DNA of 64,000 nucleotides from Pseudomonas sp. R37(2017) (GTDB taxonomy: Bacteria > Pseudomonadota > Gammaproteobacteria > Pseudomonadales > Pseudomonadaceae), in assembly GCF_002113375.1 (NCBI RefSeq), contig NZ_NEHO01000002.1, forward strand, positions 496,001-560,000. The letters are read 5' to 3'. The first letter of the stretch is position 1. Every line of letters begins with the position of its first letter. The notes under the pieces are model-generated. The model was not told the origin of the DNA. It did no database searches and worked only from the letters and a program-made list of their open reading frames with translations. This document shows positions 1-12,288 of the stretch, piece after piece. A program made the position numbers and the translations under genes.

Positions 1-1
1 C

Positions 2-178
2 GCTCTGGTGCTGTGGGCGATGCAATTGGGCTCGATTGCAGAAGCGGCAGCGTTGCGCGAGATCAGCGTAATTCTGGTGGTACTGTTTGGCATGCGTTAC
101 CTCAAAGAACCTTTTGGCGGGCCGCGCCTCCTGGCCTGTGGGCTGGTGCTGATTGGCATTTTGGTGATGAAGCTTTGA
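2..178 (+). CDS. EamA/DMT-family permease, C-terminal end (5' truncated by window)
   Basis: The frame is open from base 2 and stops with TGA at 176-178. The 58 visible residues hold two hydrophobic stretches separated by a short charged loop (MRYLKEPFGGPR), and the frame ends in a membrane helix and MKL. This is the usual look of the last two helices of an EamA-type (drug/metabolite transporter) permease, where a glutamate in the loop and a final G-rich helix are common. Substrate cannot be told from the tail. The next gene starts 50 bases downstream with its own ribosome site. Confidence 0.6.
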   Translation, partial: ALVLWAMQLGSIAEAAALREISVILVVLFGMRYLKEPFGGPRLLACGLVLIGILVMKL

Positions 179-227
179 TCGCCGTTGATGGATTCGATTT
201 TCTTTAACTTGAAAAAGGGACTGCGTA

Positions 228-611
228 ATGACGGTTGCTCTGTGGTGCATTTTGATTGCGATCTTCCTGCCGTACCTGTGCACGGGCGTTGCGAAGATCA
301 GTGGCGGGTACCGACTGAAAGACAATCATGATCCGCGAGGGTTTCTCGATTCCCTGGAAGGTTTGGGCAAGCGCGCGAACGCGGCGCAGCTGAACAGTTT
401 TGAGGTGACGCCGGCCTTTGCGGCCGCGGTGATCGTAGCGCACCTGGCGGGCAACGCCGAATTGGTGACCATCAATGTGTTGTCGGTGTTGTTCATTACC
501 AGCCGTTTGCTTTACATCATTTTCTATCTGACGGACCTGGCGGTGCTTCGCTCGTTGATGTGGTTCGTGGGGATGGGGCTGATTGTGAGTTTCTTTGTGG
601 TGTCGGCCTGA
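228..611 (+). CDS. MAPEG family membrane protein
   Basis: 127 residues with four hydrophobic segments (about 3-20, 60-77, 80-100 and 107-125). The sequence after helix 1 carries basic and polar residues and the helix-2 region reads LNSFEVTPAFAAAVI, which fits the MAPEG family (membrane-associated proteins in eicosanoid and glutathione metabolism; bacterial members are mostly uncharacterised). The length of about 130 residues is normal. GGGA lies 8-10 bases before the ATG. A REP hairpin follows the stop. The true substrate is unknown; a glutathione-linked detoxification role would be a family-level guess only. Confidence 0.75.
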   Translation: MTVALWCILIAIFLPYLCTGVAKISGGYRLKDNHDPRGFLDSLEGLGKRANAAQLNSFEVTPAFAAAVIVAHLAGNAELVTINVLSVLFITSRLLYIIFYLTDLAVLRSLMWFVGMGLIVSFFVVSA

Positions 612-657
612 CAGATCACCGGGGTTTTCGCTGGCCTCTTCGTCGGAACGCCGCCCG

Positions 658-730
658 GAGCAGGTCGAATCGTCGCTCCCACAGGTTTTGCACAATCCCT
701 GTGGGAGCAACGATTCGACTTGCTCGCGAT
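658..730. repeat. REP inverted pair (variant)
   Basis: Two facing arms, GTCGAATCGTCGCTCCCACA and its near complement, are separated by about 13 bases and can form a long hairpin after the MAPEG gene. The CTCCCACA core matches the other REP elements in this window, but the palindromic head is changed (ATCGTCGC instead of GCGAGCAGGCTCGC). It may also act as a weak transcript end between convergent genes. Confidence 0.7.
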
Positions 731-755
731 AGCTATCCAACGGTCAACATTGGTT

Positions 756-1940
756 TCAAGGCTTGGTCTTCTCGGCATCCGCCACCTGCGGTACTTGCGG
801 CAACGTCGCACCTTTGGGCCAGAGCATCCAGATCTGGCCCTGCTGTTTCATGTCCCCGGCCAGTTGCCCGGCCGCATCTCCGGTACCCCAGAACAGGTCT
901 GCCCGCACCTCGCCGGCAATTGCACCGCCGGTGTCTTGAGCCGCCACCGGTCGAACCAGCGCGGTACCGTCCGGCCTGGTCGTGGACAGCCACAACAGGC
1001 TGCCCAGCGGGATCACCTTGCGATCCACCGCCGCACTGTAACCAGCGGTCAACGGTACGTTCAGCGAGCCGCGCGGGCCTTCGTTGCTGTCCGGGTTGCG
1101 GGTGAAGAACACATAGCTGGGGTTGCTGCCGAGCAGTTCGGGAATCCGCGACGGATTGGCCTTGGCCCAGGTACTGATGGCGCCCATGGTCACGTCTTCT
1201 TTTTTCAGCTCGCCCTGTTCCACCAGCCAGCGACCGATCGGCCGATACGGATGGCCGTTCTGGTCGGCGTAAGCAATGCGCAGCTGGCGGCCATTGTCGA
1301 GTTGGATGCGACCCGAACCCTGGATTTGCAGGAACTGCAGGTTCATTGGATCGGTGAGCCAGGCCACGACCGGTGCCTTGACCCCTTTGCTTTCGATGGT
1401 TGCCGCATCGTCGTACGGCTTGAGCACGCGACCTTCAAGTCGACCGCGCAGGCGTTTGCCCTTGAGTTCCGGGTAGATGCTGTCGAGGGCGACGATGATC
1501 ATGTCCTCGGGAACGCCATAGACCGGGACATTGGCAGCGCTGGTCTGGGTCAGGCTCCCGGGATAGACCGGCTCGTAGTAGCCGGTGATCAAGCCATTGG
1601 GGTTGTCGTTGGCGGCGCGCAGGCCATAGACATCGAGGTTCTGCTTGAGGAAGCCACGAATGTCGCTGGCAGTCTGCGGCACGTTGGTCGCCGCTGCACA
1701 GGTGCCGCCCCAGACCGGGTCGGCCTTGAGTCGGGTGCAGGCGCTGCGCCACGAACCGAAACCGGCGACCAGATCAGTGTCGGACACTGCTGGCAGCGCT
1801 TCCCATGTGGCGCTGGAGTAGGTAGCCAGGGCATGGGTTTTCGGTTGTTGATTGTCGCCACCGGTGCAGCCCGCGAGCAGGGCAACCATCGGCAGGGTCC
1901 AGGCCAGGCTGTGACGCCATGCCTTGAAACGGCTGTTCAT
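756..1940 (-). CDS. mltA: Membrane-bound lytic murein transglycosylase A (lipoprotein)
   Basis: 394 residues from the chosen ATG (MNSRFKAW). An earlier in-frame start 16 codons upstream would put charged residues before the signal sequence and is unlikely. A lipoprotein signal ends in LLAGC, so the protein should be anchored in the outer membrane facing the periplasm. The middle holds the MltA beta-barrel region with GLITGYYEP, and the C-terminal 3D domain has QDTGGAI, whose Asp is the family's catalytic acid, followed by RADLFWGTG. MltA cleaves the MurNAc-GlcNAc bond of peptidoglycan with formation of a 1,6-anhydro end. It is a single-gene unit between convergent and divergent neighbours. 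Confidence 0.95.
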   Translation of the reverse strand: MNSRFKAWRHSLAWTLPMVALLAGCTGGDNQQPKTHALATYSSATWEALPAVSDTDLVAGFGSWRSACTRLKADPVWGGTCAAATNVPQTASDIRGFLKQNLDVYGLRAANDNPNGLITGYYEPVYPGSLTQTSAANVPVYGVPEDMIIVALDSIYPELKGKRLRGRLEGRVLKPYDDAATIESKGVKAPVVAWLTDPMNLQFLQIQGSGRIQLDNGRQLRIAYADQNGHPYRPIGRWLVEQGELKKEDVTMGAISTWAKANPSRIPELLGSNPSYVFFTRNPDSNEGPRGSLNVPLTAGYSAAVDRKVIPLGSLLWLSTTRPDGTALVRPVAAQDTGGAIAGEVRADLFWGTGDAAGQLAGDMKQQGQIWMLWPKGATLPQVPQVADAEKTKP

Positions 1941-2068
1941 GGAGTGATTCCTTTGTCGGTTGCCTGAGTGCTCCATGCGCTCATGCAACCCATATTGATA
2001 ATAGGGCTATTGGTCTTTGTCGATGACGCGAGGATACTGGCCGCCGTTTCCCGTGACCTGAAGCCACC

Positions 2069-2518
2069 ATGACTCTTAAAAGACTTTCTGTTGTATTGCT
2101 GGCCTGCCTGACGTTGTCCGCTTGTGGCGGAGTCGACCCCAACTCGCCGCTCGGCCAGCGCAAGGCCATTTTCAAGCAGATGCTCAAGACCGGTGAAGAC
2201 CTGGGCGGCATGCTGCGTGGGCGCATTCCGTTCGATGGCCCGAAGTTCGCCGAGGGCTCGCTGAAGCTCGATGCGCTGTCCCGTGAGCCGTGGCAACATT
2301 TTCCGCAGGTCCGCGAGGAAGATCACACCAGCGCCAAGAGCGATGTGTGGGAGCAGCAGGCACGTTTCCAGGCCATGGCCCGTGATCTTGAATCCGCCAC
2401 CGGTGAATTGGTGATCGCCAGCCAGGTTCAACCCTACAAGGCCAGCAACCTGGGGCCGGCGGTGCAGAAGGTCGAAGATGCTTGCAGTGCATGTCATAAG
2501 GCGTTTCGGGATCATTGA
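2069..2518 (+). CDS. Cytochrome c'-like haem lipoprotein
   Basis: 149 residues. The N terminus is a lipoprotein signal with lipobox LSAC (Cys 19). A single haem-binding CSACH motif sits at residues 139-143, almost at the C terminus, and the helical body before it has the spacing of class II cytochromes (c'). In that family the C-terminal CXXCH holds a high-spin haem inside a four-helix bundle. Membrane anchoring is less usual but known. The ribosome site is weak. Partner and role (electron carrier, NO binding or peroxide response) cannot be told from the context. Confidence 0.75.
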   Translation: MTLKRLSVVLLACLTLSACGGVDPNSPLGQRKAIFKQMLKTGEDLGGMLRGRIPFDGPKFAEGSLKLDALSREPWQHFPQVREEDHTSAKSDVWEQQARFQAMARDLESATGELVIASQVQPYKASNLGPAVQKVEDACSACHKAFRDH

Positions 2519-2540
2519 CCCAGCGGTGCCCGGAATGGCG

Positions 2541-2608
2541 CCTTCGCGAGCAGGCTCGCTCCCACAGGTGGGCACATGACCCTGTGGGAGCGAGCCTGCT
2601 CGCGAAGA
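2541..2608. repeat. REP inverted pair (class A)
   Basis: GCGAGCAGGCTCGCTCCCACA faces its complement across about 15 bases, between convergent genes. This is the most common REP class of the window (core GCGAGCAGGCTCGC plus CTCCCACA). Confidence 0.9.
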
Positions 2609-2648
2609 CTGCTTCGGCAACGCCAGGGATCTTTGTCCATTACCTTTT

Positions 2649-3044
2649 CTATTTGTCCAGCTCATCCAGCGCGTCCTGCAATTCCTTGCGGGCATCGGCG
2701 AGTTTGTCTTTGCGCTTGTTGATCTTCTCGGAGTCGCCTTTGCTCATGGCCTTGTCGAGGTCGGCCTGACGCTTGCTGACTTCGTGCCTGGCATCGAGCA
2801 CCTTGTTTTCCCGTTCCTTCTTCAGCGAGGCATCGGTGCAGTTCGCTTCGACTTCGCCCAGGGCTTTTTCCAGGCCGGCCTGCTGGTCGGCGTTGCCGTG
2901 GACCTTGGCCAGTTCGATCTGGTTGACGATGCCTTGCTTCTTGGCGGCGCAACCGGTCAGCCCCGGAGCTTCCTCGTCCGCCATCAACGGGGTGGCCAGC
3001 ACGCTGCAAAGGGTCAACAGGGCGAGCGGTGAAAGAAATTTCAT
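2649..3044 (-). CDS. DUF1090 family periplasmic protein
   Basis: 131 residues from MKFLSPLALL; the longer open frame upstream has no signal sequence and the GGAGC ribosome site fits this ATG. A signal peptide (about 1-21, ending LMADEE) precedes a mature part that is almost entirely charged helix, rich in Lys, Glu, Asp and Ala, with KQGIVNQIELAK and a second half of likely coiled coil. Two cysteines (TGCAAKK and EANCTDASL) match the DUF1090 (YqjC-like) layout. Function is unknown for the family; periplasmic location is inferred from the signal. Confidence 0.85.
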   Translation of the reverse strand: MKFLSPLALLTLCSVLATPLMADEEAPGLTGCAAKKQGIVNQIELAKVHGNADQQAGLEKALGEVEANCTDASLKKERENKVLDARHEVSKRQADLDKAMSKGDSEKINKRKDKLADARKELQDALDELDK

Positions 3045-3140
3045 AAAAGCTCCATGTAAGAAGGCAAGCGGACGGTGTGGCAACGGCTTGTTGGAGCCCG
3101 GCGGTCCTCCTGGGGTTCCCGTTGGGTGCAAGGCCGATCG

Positions 3141-4859
<1,719 letters not shown>

Positions 4860-4921
4860 TCAGTATCGGTTGGCATGGCGGGCGGGCGCTTTACCGAGTG
4901 TTTCTGGTGACTGGGCGAGCC

Positions 4922-5018
4922 TCTTCGCGAGCAGGCTCGCTCCCACAGGGATTTGTGTTTGCCCATGGGTATTTGTCACATCAAAGATCAACTGTGGGAG
5001 CGAGCCTGCTCGCGAAGG
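4922..5018. repeat. REP inverted pair (class A)
   Basis: Two facing GCGAGCAGGCTCGCTCCCACA arms with a spacer of about 55 bases, between ligB and the metK terminator. Confidence 0.9.
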
Positions 5019-5045
5019 CGGCCACGCGGTCTCAAGCGCAAGACA

Positions 5046-5083
5046 ACAAAAAGCCCCGCAAGGCGCGAGCCATGCGGGGCTTC
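5046..5083 (-). terminator. Rho-independent terminator of the metK operon
   Basis: On the minus strand a 10-bp stem (AAGCCCCGCA with TGCGGGGCTT, at 5073-5082 and 5051-5060) with a 12-base loop is followed by a short run of T. It begins 20 bases after the metK stop. Confidence 0.85.
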
Positions 5084-5101
5084 GGGTGTTGCAGGGATGT
5101 C

Positions 5102-6292
<1,191 letters not shown>

Positions 6293-6310
6293 CTCGATTT
6301 TTTCCTGAAA

Positions 6311-7306
6311 TTACCGATGGTGAGTGTCGCCAGCCGGCCGCTGAAAATGGCGGACCTGGATCTGGAAACCATTACGTAAGCCTACATAGAGGCTTTCCCC
6401 GGGAACGAGTCCCGCAGCGGTGGCCCAACGGGCCAGATCGTCCTGTTCAAACCCCAGCCAGAGATCACCGCAGGCCTCCTTGGCCCAACTCTGGTTGTGG
6501 CTGCATAACTCTGTCACCAACAGGCTACCGCCTGGTTGCAGCAAGTTGGCCATGTGCTTGAGCGCATCGGCCGGCGCAGCAAAATGGTGCAGTACCATGT
6601 TCAGCACCACGCAATCGGCCTTGAGGCTGACGCCGTTCAATGCATCGGCCAGTTGCAGGCTAACGTTAGTCAGCTGGTCGCGTTCGCAGACCTGGCGCGC
6701 CAGTTCGAGCATCGCGCAACTGTTATCCAGTGCCGTGACTTGCAAGAAGCGGCGCGCCAGCTCCGGCAGGAATGCGCCATCGCCGGGGCCGACTTCAATG
6801 GCCGTGGCGTCTTTGTCGAAACTCAACTTGTCGAGCAGGGCCACCACGCTTTCGCGGTACTGCGGCAGGCCGGCGATCAAGTCTTGCTGGGCGCGAAACT
6901 TCTCCGCCACCCGTGAGAAAAAGTCCTGGCTGGCCGCCGCGCGTTGCCCGTGGACCTGGGCGATGCGCGACTGTACGTCAGCCGGCAGCGTCAGGTTGTC
7001 CACTTCTTCGAGCAGGGCCGCGTGCAGTTTGCCGCCCAACAGTTCGGTGTGGGGCAGGGCACGGCGATAGAAGATCGCGTTGCCTTCGCGACGCGTTGCC
7101 ACCAGGCCGGCCTGGGCCAGCACCTTGAGGTGATGGCTCATGCCTGACTGGCCGATGCCGAAGATCTGCGCCAGTTCCAGCACGCCGAAGGAATCGTTGG
7201 CCAGTGCGCGCAAAACATTCAACCGCAAGGGGTCGCCGCCAGCCTTGCACAAGGCCGCCAGCTCATCGCAATCGTCATGTTGAATGGAAGGCACGCGTAA
7301 ATTCAT
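6311..7306 (-). CDS. ArsR-family regulator fused to a SAM-dependent methyltransferase domain (SahR-like)
   Basis: 331 residues. Residues about 8-95 form an ArsR winged helix (DPLRLNVLRAL, then the recognition helix with GQSGMSHHLKVLAQAGLV and the wing with REGNAIFYRRAL). No ArsR metal-binding Cys pair (ELCVCDL type) is visible. From about 150 there is a class I methyltransferase fold with AIEVGPGDGAFLPELA as SAM-binding motif I and VVLNMVLHHFAAP as the post-motif. Direct linkage to metK suggests a SAM or S-adenosylhomocysteine sensor of the methionine cycle; ArsR-type SahR regulators with that role are known in Proteobacteria. The methyltransferase domain may serve as the ligand sensor. A large palindrome lies 38 bases upstream of the start. 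Confidence 0.85.
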   Translation of the reverse strand: MNLRVPSIQHDDCDELAALCKAGGDPLRLNVLRALANDSFGVLELAQIFGIGQSGMSHHLKVLAQAGLVATRREGNAIFYRRALPHTELLGGKLHAALLEEVDNLTLPADVQSRIAQVHGQRAAASQDFFSRVAEKFRAQQDLIAGLPQYRESVVALLDKLSFDKDATAIEVGPGDGAFLPELARRFLQVTALDNSCAMLELARQVCERDQLTNVSLQLADALNGVSLKADCVVLNMVLHHFAAPADALKHMANLLQPGGSLLVTELCSHNQSWAKEACGDLWLGFEQDDLARWATAAGLVPGESLYVGLRNGFQIQVRHFQRPAGDTHHR

Positions 7307-7344
7307 AAGGCCGGCAGTCTAGTCACGGGTCGAAGGCATCGCAA

Positions 7345-7374
7345 GAGCAATATCAAAAAGTTTTGATATTGCTC
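7345..7374. promoter_or_regulatory. Perfect inverted repeat, probable operator of the sahR-like/metK operon
   Basis: Arms GAGCAATATCAAAA (7345-7358) and TTTTGATATTGCTC (7361-7374) are exact complements around a 2-base centre. ArsR-type dimers bind AT-rich palindromes of this kind. It lies 38 bases upstream of the ArsR-methyltransferase start and about 190 bases upstream of tkt, so autoregulation of the metK operon is the simplest reading. A minus-strand promoter TTGCGA-N17-TAGACT follows it. Confidence 0.7.
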
Positions 7375-7567
7375 GATAGATGGCACTTCTCGGCGTTAGC
7401 TTCAGTCAACAAACGGATGGCGGAAAGGTTTCACCAGGCGAAACCGCCGTTATCAATTGGAAAAACGTCTCCAGATGACTATCTGTCATTGCCCCGAGGC
7501 GTCCGGGTGAGGGAAAATGCTCGCCTTTTTTCCGTTTCGTTTTATTCAAGTCCCCAGGAGAACAGCG

Positions 7568-9565
7568 ATGCCTAGCCGTCGTGAGCGTGCCAACGCCATT
7601 CGTGCCCTCAGCATGGATGCCGTGCAAAAAGCCAACAGCGGCCATCCCGGTGCCCCAATGGGTATGGCGGATATCGCCGAGGTACTTTGGCGCGACTACC
7701 TCAAGCACAACCCGAGCAATCCATCGTTCGCCGACCGCGACCGCTTCGTGCTGTCCAACGGCCACGGCTCGATGCTGATCTACTCGCTGCTGCACCTGAC
7801 CGGCTATGACCTGTCGATCGATGACCTGAAGCAGTTCCGTCAACTGCACAGCCGCACCCCGGGCCACCCGGAATTCGGCTACACCCCGGGCGTGGAAACC
7901 ACCACCGGTCCGTTGGGCCAGGGCCTGGCCAACGCCGTGGGCTTTGCCCTGGCGGAAAAAGTCATGGCGGCGCAGTTCAACCGTCCCGGCCACAACATTG
8001 TCGATCACCACACCTATGTGTTCCTGGGTGATGGCTGCATGATGGAAGGCATTTCCCACGAAGTCGCTTCCCTGGCCGGTACCCTGGGCCTGGGCAAGCT
8101 GATCGCCTTCTACGATGACAACGGCATCTCCATCGACGGCGAAGTCGAAGGCTGGTTCACCGATGACACGCCGAAGCGTTTCGAGTCCTACAACTGGCAA
8201 GTGATCCGCAATGTCGACGGTCACGACCCGGAAGAGATCAAGACTGCCATCGAGACTGCCCGCAAGAGCGCGCAGCCGACCCTGATCTGCTGCAAGACCA
8301 CCATCGGCTTTGGTTCGCCGAACAAGCAAGGCAAGGAAGATTGCCACGGTGCCCCGTTGGGTGACGCGGAAATCGCCCTGACTCGCGCTGCACTGAAGTG
8401 GAACCACGGCCCGTTCGAAATCCCGGCCGATATCTACGCCGAGTGGGACGCCAAGGAAGCCGGTGCTGCGGTCGAGGCGGAGTGGGACCAGCGTTTCGCC
8501 GCTTACTCCGCCGCGTTCCCGACTGAAGCCAACGAACTGATCCGTCGCCTGAGCGGCGAGTTGCCGGCTGACTTCAGCGAAAAAGCCGATGCCTATATCG
8601 CCGAAGTGGCCGCCAAGGGCGAAACCATCGCCAGCCGTAAAGCCAGCCAGAATGCGCTGAATGCCTTTGGCCCGCTGCTGCCTGAGTTCCTCGGCGGTTC
8701 GGCTGACCTGGCCGGTTCCAACCTGACCCTGTGGAAAGGTTGCAAGGGCGTCACTGCCGAAGATGCCAGCGGCAACTACATGTACTACGGCGTGCGCGAG
8801 TTCGGCATGACCGCCATCATGAACGGCGTCGCCCTGCACGGCGGCCTGGTACCTTACGGCGCGACCTTCCTGATGTTCATGGAATACGCGCGCAACGCGG
8901 TACGCATGTCGGCCCTGATGAAGCAGCGTGTGATCCACGTCTACACCCACGACTCCATCGGTCTGGGCGAAGACGGCCCGACGCACCAGCCGATCGAGCA
9001 ATTGACCGCGCTGCGCAGCACGCCGAACCTCGACACCTGGCGTCCAGCCGATGCCGTTGAATCGGCCGTGAGCTGGAAGTACGCACTGGAACGCAAGGAC
9101 GGTCCTTCGGCCCTGATCTTCTCCCGTCAGAACCTGCAGCACCAAACCCGCGACGCCGGCCAGATCGCCGACATCAGCCGCGGTGGTTATGTGCTCAAAG
9201 ACTGCGCGGGCGAGCCGGAACTGATCCTGATCGCTACCGGTTCGGAAGTCGGTCTGGCCGTTCAGGCCTTCGACAAGCTGACCGAGCAGGGCCGCAAGGT
9301 GCGTGTGGTTTCCATGCCGTGCACCAGCGTCTTCGATGCCCAGGACGCCGGCTACAAGCAATCGGTCCTGCCGTTGCAGGTCGGTGCCCGTATCGCCATC
9401 GAAGCTGCCCATGCCGACTTCTGGTACAAGTACGTGGGCCTGGAAGGCCGCGTGATCGGCATGACCACCTACGGCGAGTCGGCGCCTGCGTCGGCCTTGT
9501 TCGAAGCGTTCGGCTTCACCCTGGAAAACATCCTGGGTCAGGCTGAAGAACTGCTGGAAGACTAA
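7568..9565 (+). CDS. tkt: Transketolase
   Basis: 665 residues from ATG 7568 ([14 protein letters not shown]), chosen over an earlier in-frame start because CAGGAG stands 7-12 bases before it. The thiamine diphosphate motif LGDGCMMEG and the early [15 protein letters not shown] substrate loop are intact. The pyrimidine-binding domain has [10 protein letters not shown] and the phosphate loop [19 protein letters not shown]. It moves two-carbon units in the non-oxidative pentose phosphate pathway with Mg2+ and ThDP. It heads the group tkt, epd, pgk, lipoproteins, fba, which share orientation and cover linked sugar-phosphate steps. A REPIN separates it from epd. Confidence 0.97.
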   Translation: MPSRRERANAIRALSMDAVQKANSGHPGAPMGMADIAEVLWRDYLKHNPSNPSFADRDRFVLSNGHGSMLIYSLLHLTGYDLSIDDLKQFRQLHSRTPGHPEFGYTPGVETTTGPLGQGLANAVGFALAEKVMAAQFNRPGHNIVDHHTYVFLGDGCMMEGISHEVASLAGTLGLGKLIAFYDDNGISIDGEVEGWFTDDTPKRFESYNWQVIRNVDGHDPEEIKTAIETARKSAQPTLICCKTTIGFGSPNKQGKEDCHGAPLGDAEIALTRAALKWNHGPFEIPADIYAEWDAKEAGAAVEAEWDQRFAAYSAAFPTEANELIRRLSGELPADFSEKADAYIAEVAAKGETIASRKASQNALNAFGPLLPEFLGGSADLAGSNLTLWKGCKGVTAEDASGNYMYYGVREFGMTAIMNGVALHGGLVPYGATFLMFMEYARNAVRMSALMKQRVIHVYTHDSIGLGEDGPTHQPIEQLTALRSTPNLDTWRPADAVESAVSWKYALERKDGPSALIFSRQNLQHQTRDAGQIADISRGGYVLKDCAGEPELILIATGSEVGLAVQAFDKLTEQGRKVRVVSMPCTSVFDAQDAGYKQSVLPLQVGARIAIEAAHADFWYKYVGLEGRVIGMTTYGESAPASALFEAFGFTLENILGQAEELLED

Positions 9566-9590
9566 GCACGAAGCGGCGCGCCGCGATCCT

Positions 9591-9693
9591 CTGTAGGAGC
9601 GAGCATGCTCGCGATGGACGACAGAACACCGCTGGGCATCAGACAGCCAGCGTTATCGTTAACGACCATCGCGAGCCTGCTCGCTCCTACAGG
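9591..9693. repeat. REPIN (class B, 103 bp)
   Basis: TGTAGGAGCGAGCATGCTCGC at one end and its complement at the other. The spacer is, in reverse orientation, nearly the same sequence as in the elements at 12613 and 23791, so the whole unit is one mobile repeat in the other orientation. Confidence 0.9.
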
Positions 9694-9726
9694 GGGATTG
9701 TGTTGTTAACGAGAGTCGAGAACCCC

Positions 9727-10785
9727 ATGCCTCAACCGCGTCCCTACAAAGTTGCACTCAACGGCTACGGCCGGATTGGTCGTTGCGTCTTGCGTGCGTT
9801 GTTCGAGCGAGGCGAAAAGGCCGGGTTCGAGATTGTCGCGATCAACGATCTGGCCGACATGGCCAGCATCGAATACCTGACACGCTTCGACTCCACCCAC
9901 GGGCGTTTTCCCGGCGAAGTGAAAGTCGACGGCGATTGTCTGCATATCAATGGCGACTGCGTGAAGGTCCTGCGCAGTGCCACCCCCGAAGGCATCGATT
10001 GGGCGTCCCTGGGCGTCGATCTGGTGCTGGAGTGCTCCGGCGCTTACCACACTCGCGAAGACGGCCAGCGTTTCCTCGACGCCGGTGCCCCGCGCGTGCT
10101 GTTTTCCCAGCCGATGGCCAGCGAGACCGATGTCGACGCCACCATCGTCTACGGTGTGAACCAGGATTGCCTGACCGGCGACGAACTGCTGGTGTCCAAC
10201 GCATCCTGCACCACCAACTGCGGCGTGCCGCTGCTGCGCCTGCTGAATCAGGCGATTGGCCTGGATTACGTGTCGATCACCACCATTCACTCCGCGATGA
10301 ACGATCAGCCGGTCATCGATGCCTATCACCATGAAGATCTGCGCCGCACCCGTTCGGCGTTCCAGTCGGTGATTCCGGTGTCCACCGGTCTGGCGCGTGG
10401 TATCGAACGCCTGTTGCCGGAACTTGCCGGACGAATTCAGGCCAAAGCCGTGCGGGTGCCGACGGTTAACGTGTCCTGCCTCGATATCACGATGCAGACC
10501 TCCACCGCGACCGACGCCACCGAGGTCAACCGGATCCTGCGCGAAGCCGCCACCAGCGGCCCGCTCAAAGGCTTGCTGGCCTACACCGAGTTGCCTCACG
10601 CAAGCTGTGATTTCAACCATGACCCACATTCGGCGATCGTCGATGCAAGCCAGACCCGCGTTTCCGGCCCACGGCTGGTGAACATCCTGGCCTGGTTCGA
10701 CAACGAATGGGGTTTTGCCAACCGAATGCTGGACGTTGCGGAACACTATCTGCAAACAGCGACTTCAAAAAAACCTGCTCTCTAA
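9727..10785 (+). CDS. epd: Erythrose-4-phosphate dehydrogenase
   Basis: 352 residues from ATG 9727 ([20 protein letters not shown]). The NAD-binding NGYGRIGR motif, the catalytic SNASCTTNC loop and the C-terminal [12 protein letters not shown] match the GAPDH fold. Position between tkt and pgk and the [15 protein letters not shown] form favour Epd over GapA. It oxidises erythrose 4-phosphate to 4-phosphoerythronate, the first step toward pyridoxal 5'-phosphate. Only 26 bases separate it from pgk, so the two are probably co-transcribed. A glycolytic GAPDH role cannot be excluded by sequence alone. Confidence 0.9.
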   Translation: MPQPRPYKVALNGYGRIGRCVLRALFERGEKAGFEIVAINDLADMASIEYLTRFDSTHGRFPGEVKVDGDCLHINGDCVKVLRSATPEGIDWASLGVDLVLECSGAYHTREDGQRFLDAGAPRVLFSQPMASETDVDATIVYGVNQDCLTGDELLVSNASCTTNCGVPLLRLLNQAIGLDYVSITTIHSAMNDQPVIDAYHHEDLRRTRSAFQSVIPVSTGLARGIERLLPELAGRIQAKAVRVPTVNVSCLDITMQTSTATDATEVNRILREAATSGPLKGLLAYTELPHASCDFNHDPHSAIVDASQTRVSGPRLVNILAWFDNEWGFANRMLDVAEHYLQTATSKKPAL

Positions 10786-10811
10786 GATCAGCTACTCAGG
10801 AAATGCGACCC

Positions 10812-11975
10812 ATGACCGTGTTGAAGATGTCCGACCTCGATCTGCAAGGTAAGCGCGTATTGATCCGCGAAGACCTCAACGTCCCAGTCAAGGACGGTGT
10901 TGTCACCAGCGATGCGCGTATCCTGGCCTCGCTGCCGACCATCAAGCTGGCCCTGGAAAAAGGCGCGGCCGTGATGGTCTGCTCGCACCTTGGCCGTCCG
11001 ACCGAAGGTGAGTTCTCGGCCGAGAACAGCCTCAAGCCAGTCGCCGACTACCTGAGCCGCGCCCTGGGCCGTGAAGTGCCGCTGGTGGCCGACTACCTGG
11101 GCGGCGTCGACGTCAAGGCCGGCGACATCGTGCTGTTCGAAAACGTGCGCTTCAACAAAGGCGAGAAAAAGAACGCCGACGAATTGGCCCGGCAATACGC
11201 CGCCCTGTGCGACGTTTTCGTGATGGACGCTTTCGGCACCGCTCACCGTGCCGAGGGTTCTACCCATGGCGTGGCCAAGTTCGCCAAAGTCGCGGCCGCC
11301 GGCCCGCTGCTGGCCGCTGAGCTGGATGCTCTGGGCAAGGCCCTGGGCGCTCCGGCCAAGCCAATGGCTGCCATTGTCGCCGGCTCCAAGGTGTCGACCA
11401 AACTCGACGTACTGAACAGCCTGAGCCAGATCTGCGACCAGTTGATCGTCGGTGGCGGCATTGCCAACACCTTCCTGGCCGCTGCCGGTCACCCGGTCGG
11501 CAAGTCGCTGTACGAGCCGGACCTGCTTGACACTGCTCGCGCCATCGCCGCCAAAGTCAGCGTACCGCTGCCGGTGGACGTCGTGGTTGCCAAGGAGTTC
11601 GCTGAAAGCGCCGCGGCGACCGTCAAGCTGATCGCTGACGTTGCGGCCGACGATATGATTCTGGATATCGGTCCACAAACCGCGGAGAAATTCGCCGAGC
11701 TGCTGAAGTCGTCCAAGACCATCCTGTGGAACGGTCCGGTCGGCGTGTTCGAATTCGATCAGTTCGGTAATGGCACCAAAGTGCTGGCCCAGGCCATCGC
11801 CGATAGCGCGGCGTTCTCCATTGCCGGTGGTGGCGACACCTTGGCCGCCATCGACAAGTATGGCGTGGCCGAGCAGATCTCCTACATTTCTACCGGTGGT
11901 GGCGCGTTCCTCGAATTCGTCGAAGGCAAGGTGCTGCCGGCTGTTGAAGTCCTGGAAAGCCGGGCCAAGGCCTGA
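10812..11975 (+). CDS. pgk: Phosphoglycerate kinase
   Basis: 387 residues from ATG 10812, the standard bacterial length; the long upstream extension in the same frame overlaps epd and lacks similarity. N-domain substrate-binding residues are visible in [13 protein letters not shown] and [11 protein letters not shown]. The nucleotide domain has [21 protein letters not shown] and the C-terminal [11 protein letters not shown] and [10 protein letters not shown]. It transfers phosphate between 1,3-bisphosphoglycerate and ADP. It follows epd by 26 bases and is followed 35 bases later by a small lipoprotein gene. Confidence 0.98.
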   Translation: MTVLKMSDLDLQGKRVLIREDLNVPVKDGVVTSDARILASLPTIKLALEKGAAVMVCSHLGRPTEGEFSAENSLKPVADYLSRALGREVPLVADYLGGVDVKAGDIVLFENVRFNKGEKKNADELARQYAALCDVFVMDAFGTAHRAEGSTHGVAKFAKVAAAGPLLAAELDALGKALGAPAKPMAAIVAGSKVSTKLDVLNSLSQICDQLIVGGGIANTFLAAAGHPVGKSLYEPDLLDTARAIAAKVSVPLPVDVVVAKEFAESAAATVKLIADVAADDMILDIGPQTAEKFAELLKSSKTILWNGPVGVFEFDQFGNGTKVLAQAIADSAAFSIAGGGDTLAAIDKYGVAEQISYISTGGGAFLEFVEGKVLPAVEVLESRAKA

Positions 11976-12010
11976 GGGTCGCCCGTTTGACCAGGCAAGG
12001 GAGTGTTGAA

Positions 12011-12232
12011 ATGGTCAAGGCGTTAGCGCTGTTGATCGTCGCGGGTTCGCTGCTGGCGTGCGGGAGTAACCCGAAGGCCATACCGGAACCTGCGCCGTCC
12101 GAGTCGGAAAAAGGCTGCTACCAGGCTGACTGGCAGGCCGAGACCAACCCGGTACTCAACAAGCGTTCCGGGCCTGAGGGCCTGGACAAATACGAGACCC
12201 GAACACCCGCCAAGGAACATGGTTGCCCTTGA
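12011..12232 (+). CDS. Small hypothetical lipoprotein
   Basis: 73 residues with a lipoprotein signal (MVKALALLIVAGSLLAC; Cys 17 is the modified residue). The mature part is short, acidic and proline-rich at first, then holds two more cysteines (KGCYQADW and EHGCP) that could form a disulfide. AGGGAG precedes the ATG. It sits between pgk and an MliC-like gene, an arrangement also found, as I recall, in P. aeruginosa between pgk and fda. I do not recognise a functional family. Confidence 0.8.
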   Translation: MVKALALLIVAGSLLACGSNPKAIPEPAPSESEKGCYQADWQAETNPVLNKRSGPEGLDKYETRTPAKEHGCP

Positions 12233-12288
12233 AGGGTCTGACTCTTTACTCAGGGCTGGCGGCGTGGGCCGTCGGCCGAGGGACACGG

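Noticed and set aside
6293..6310. A SAM riboswitch before metK
   Set aside because: Only 18 bases separate metK from the upstream gene, too short for any SAM riboswitch class; no such structure is seen upstream of the regulator either.
7406..9412. A 668-codon minus-strand frame opposite transketolase
   Set aside because: The translated sequence has the alternating Gly/Val/Asp/His pattern of an antisense shadow, and transketolase is certain.
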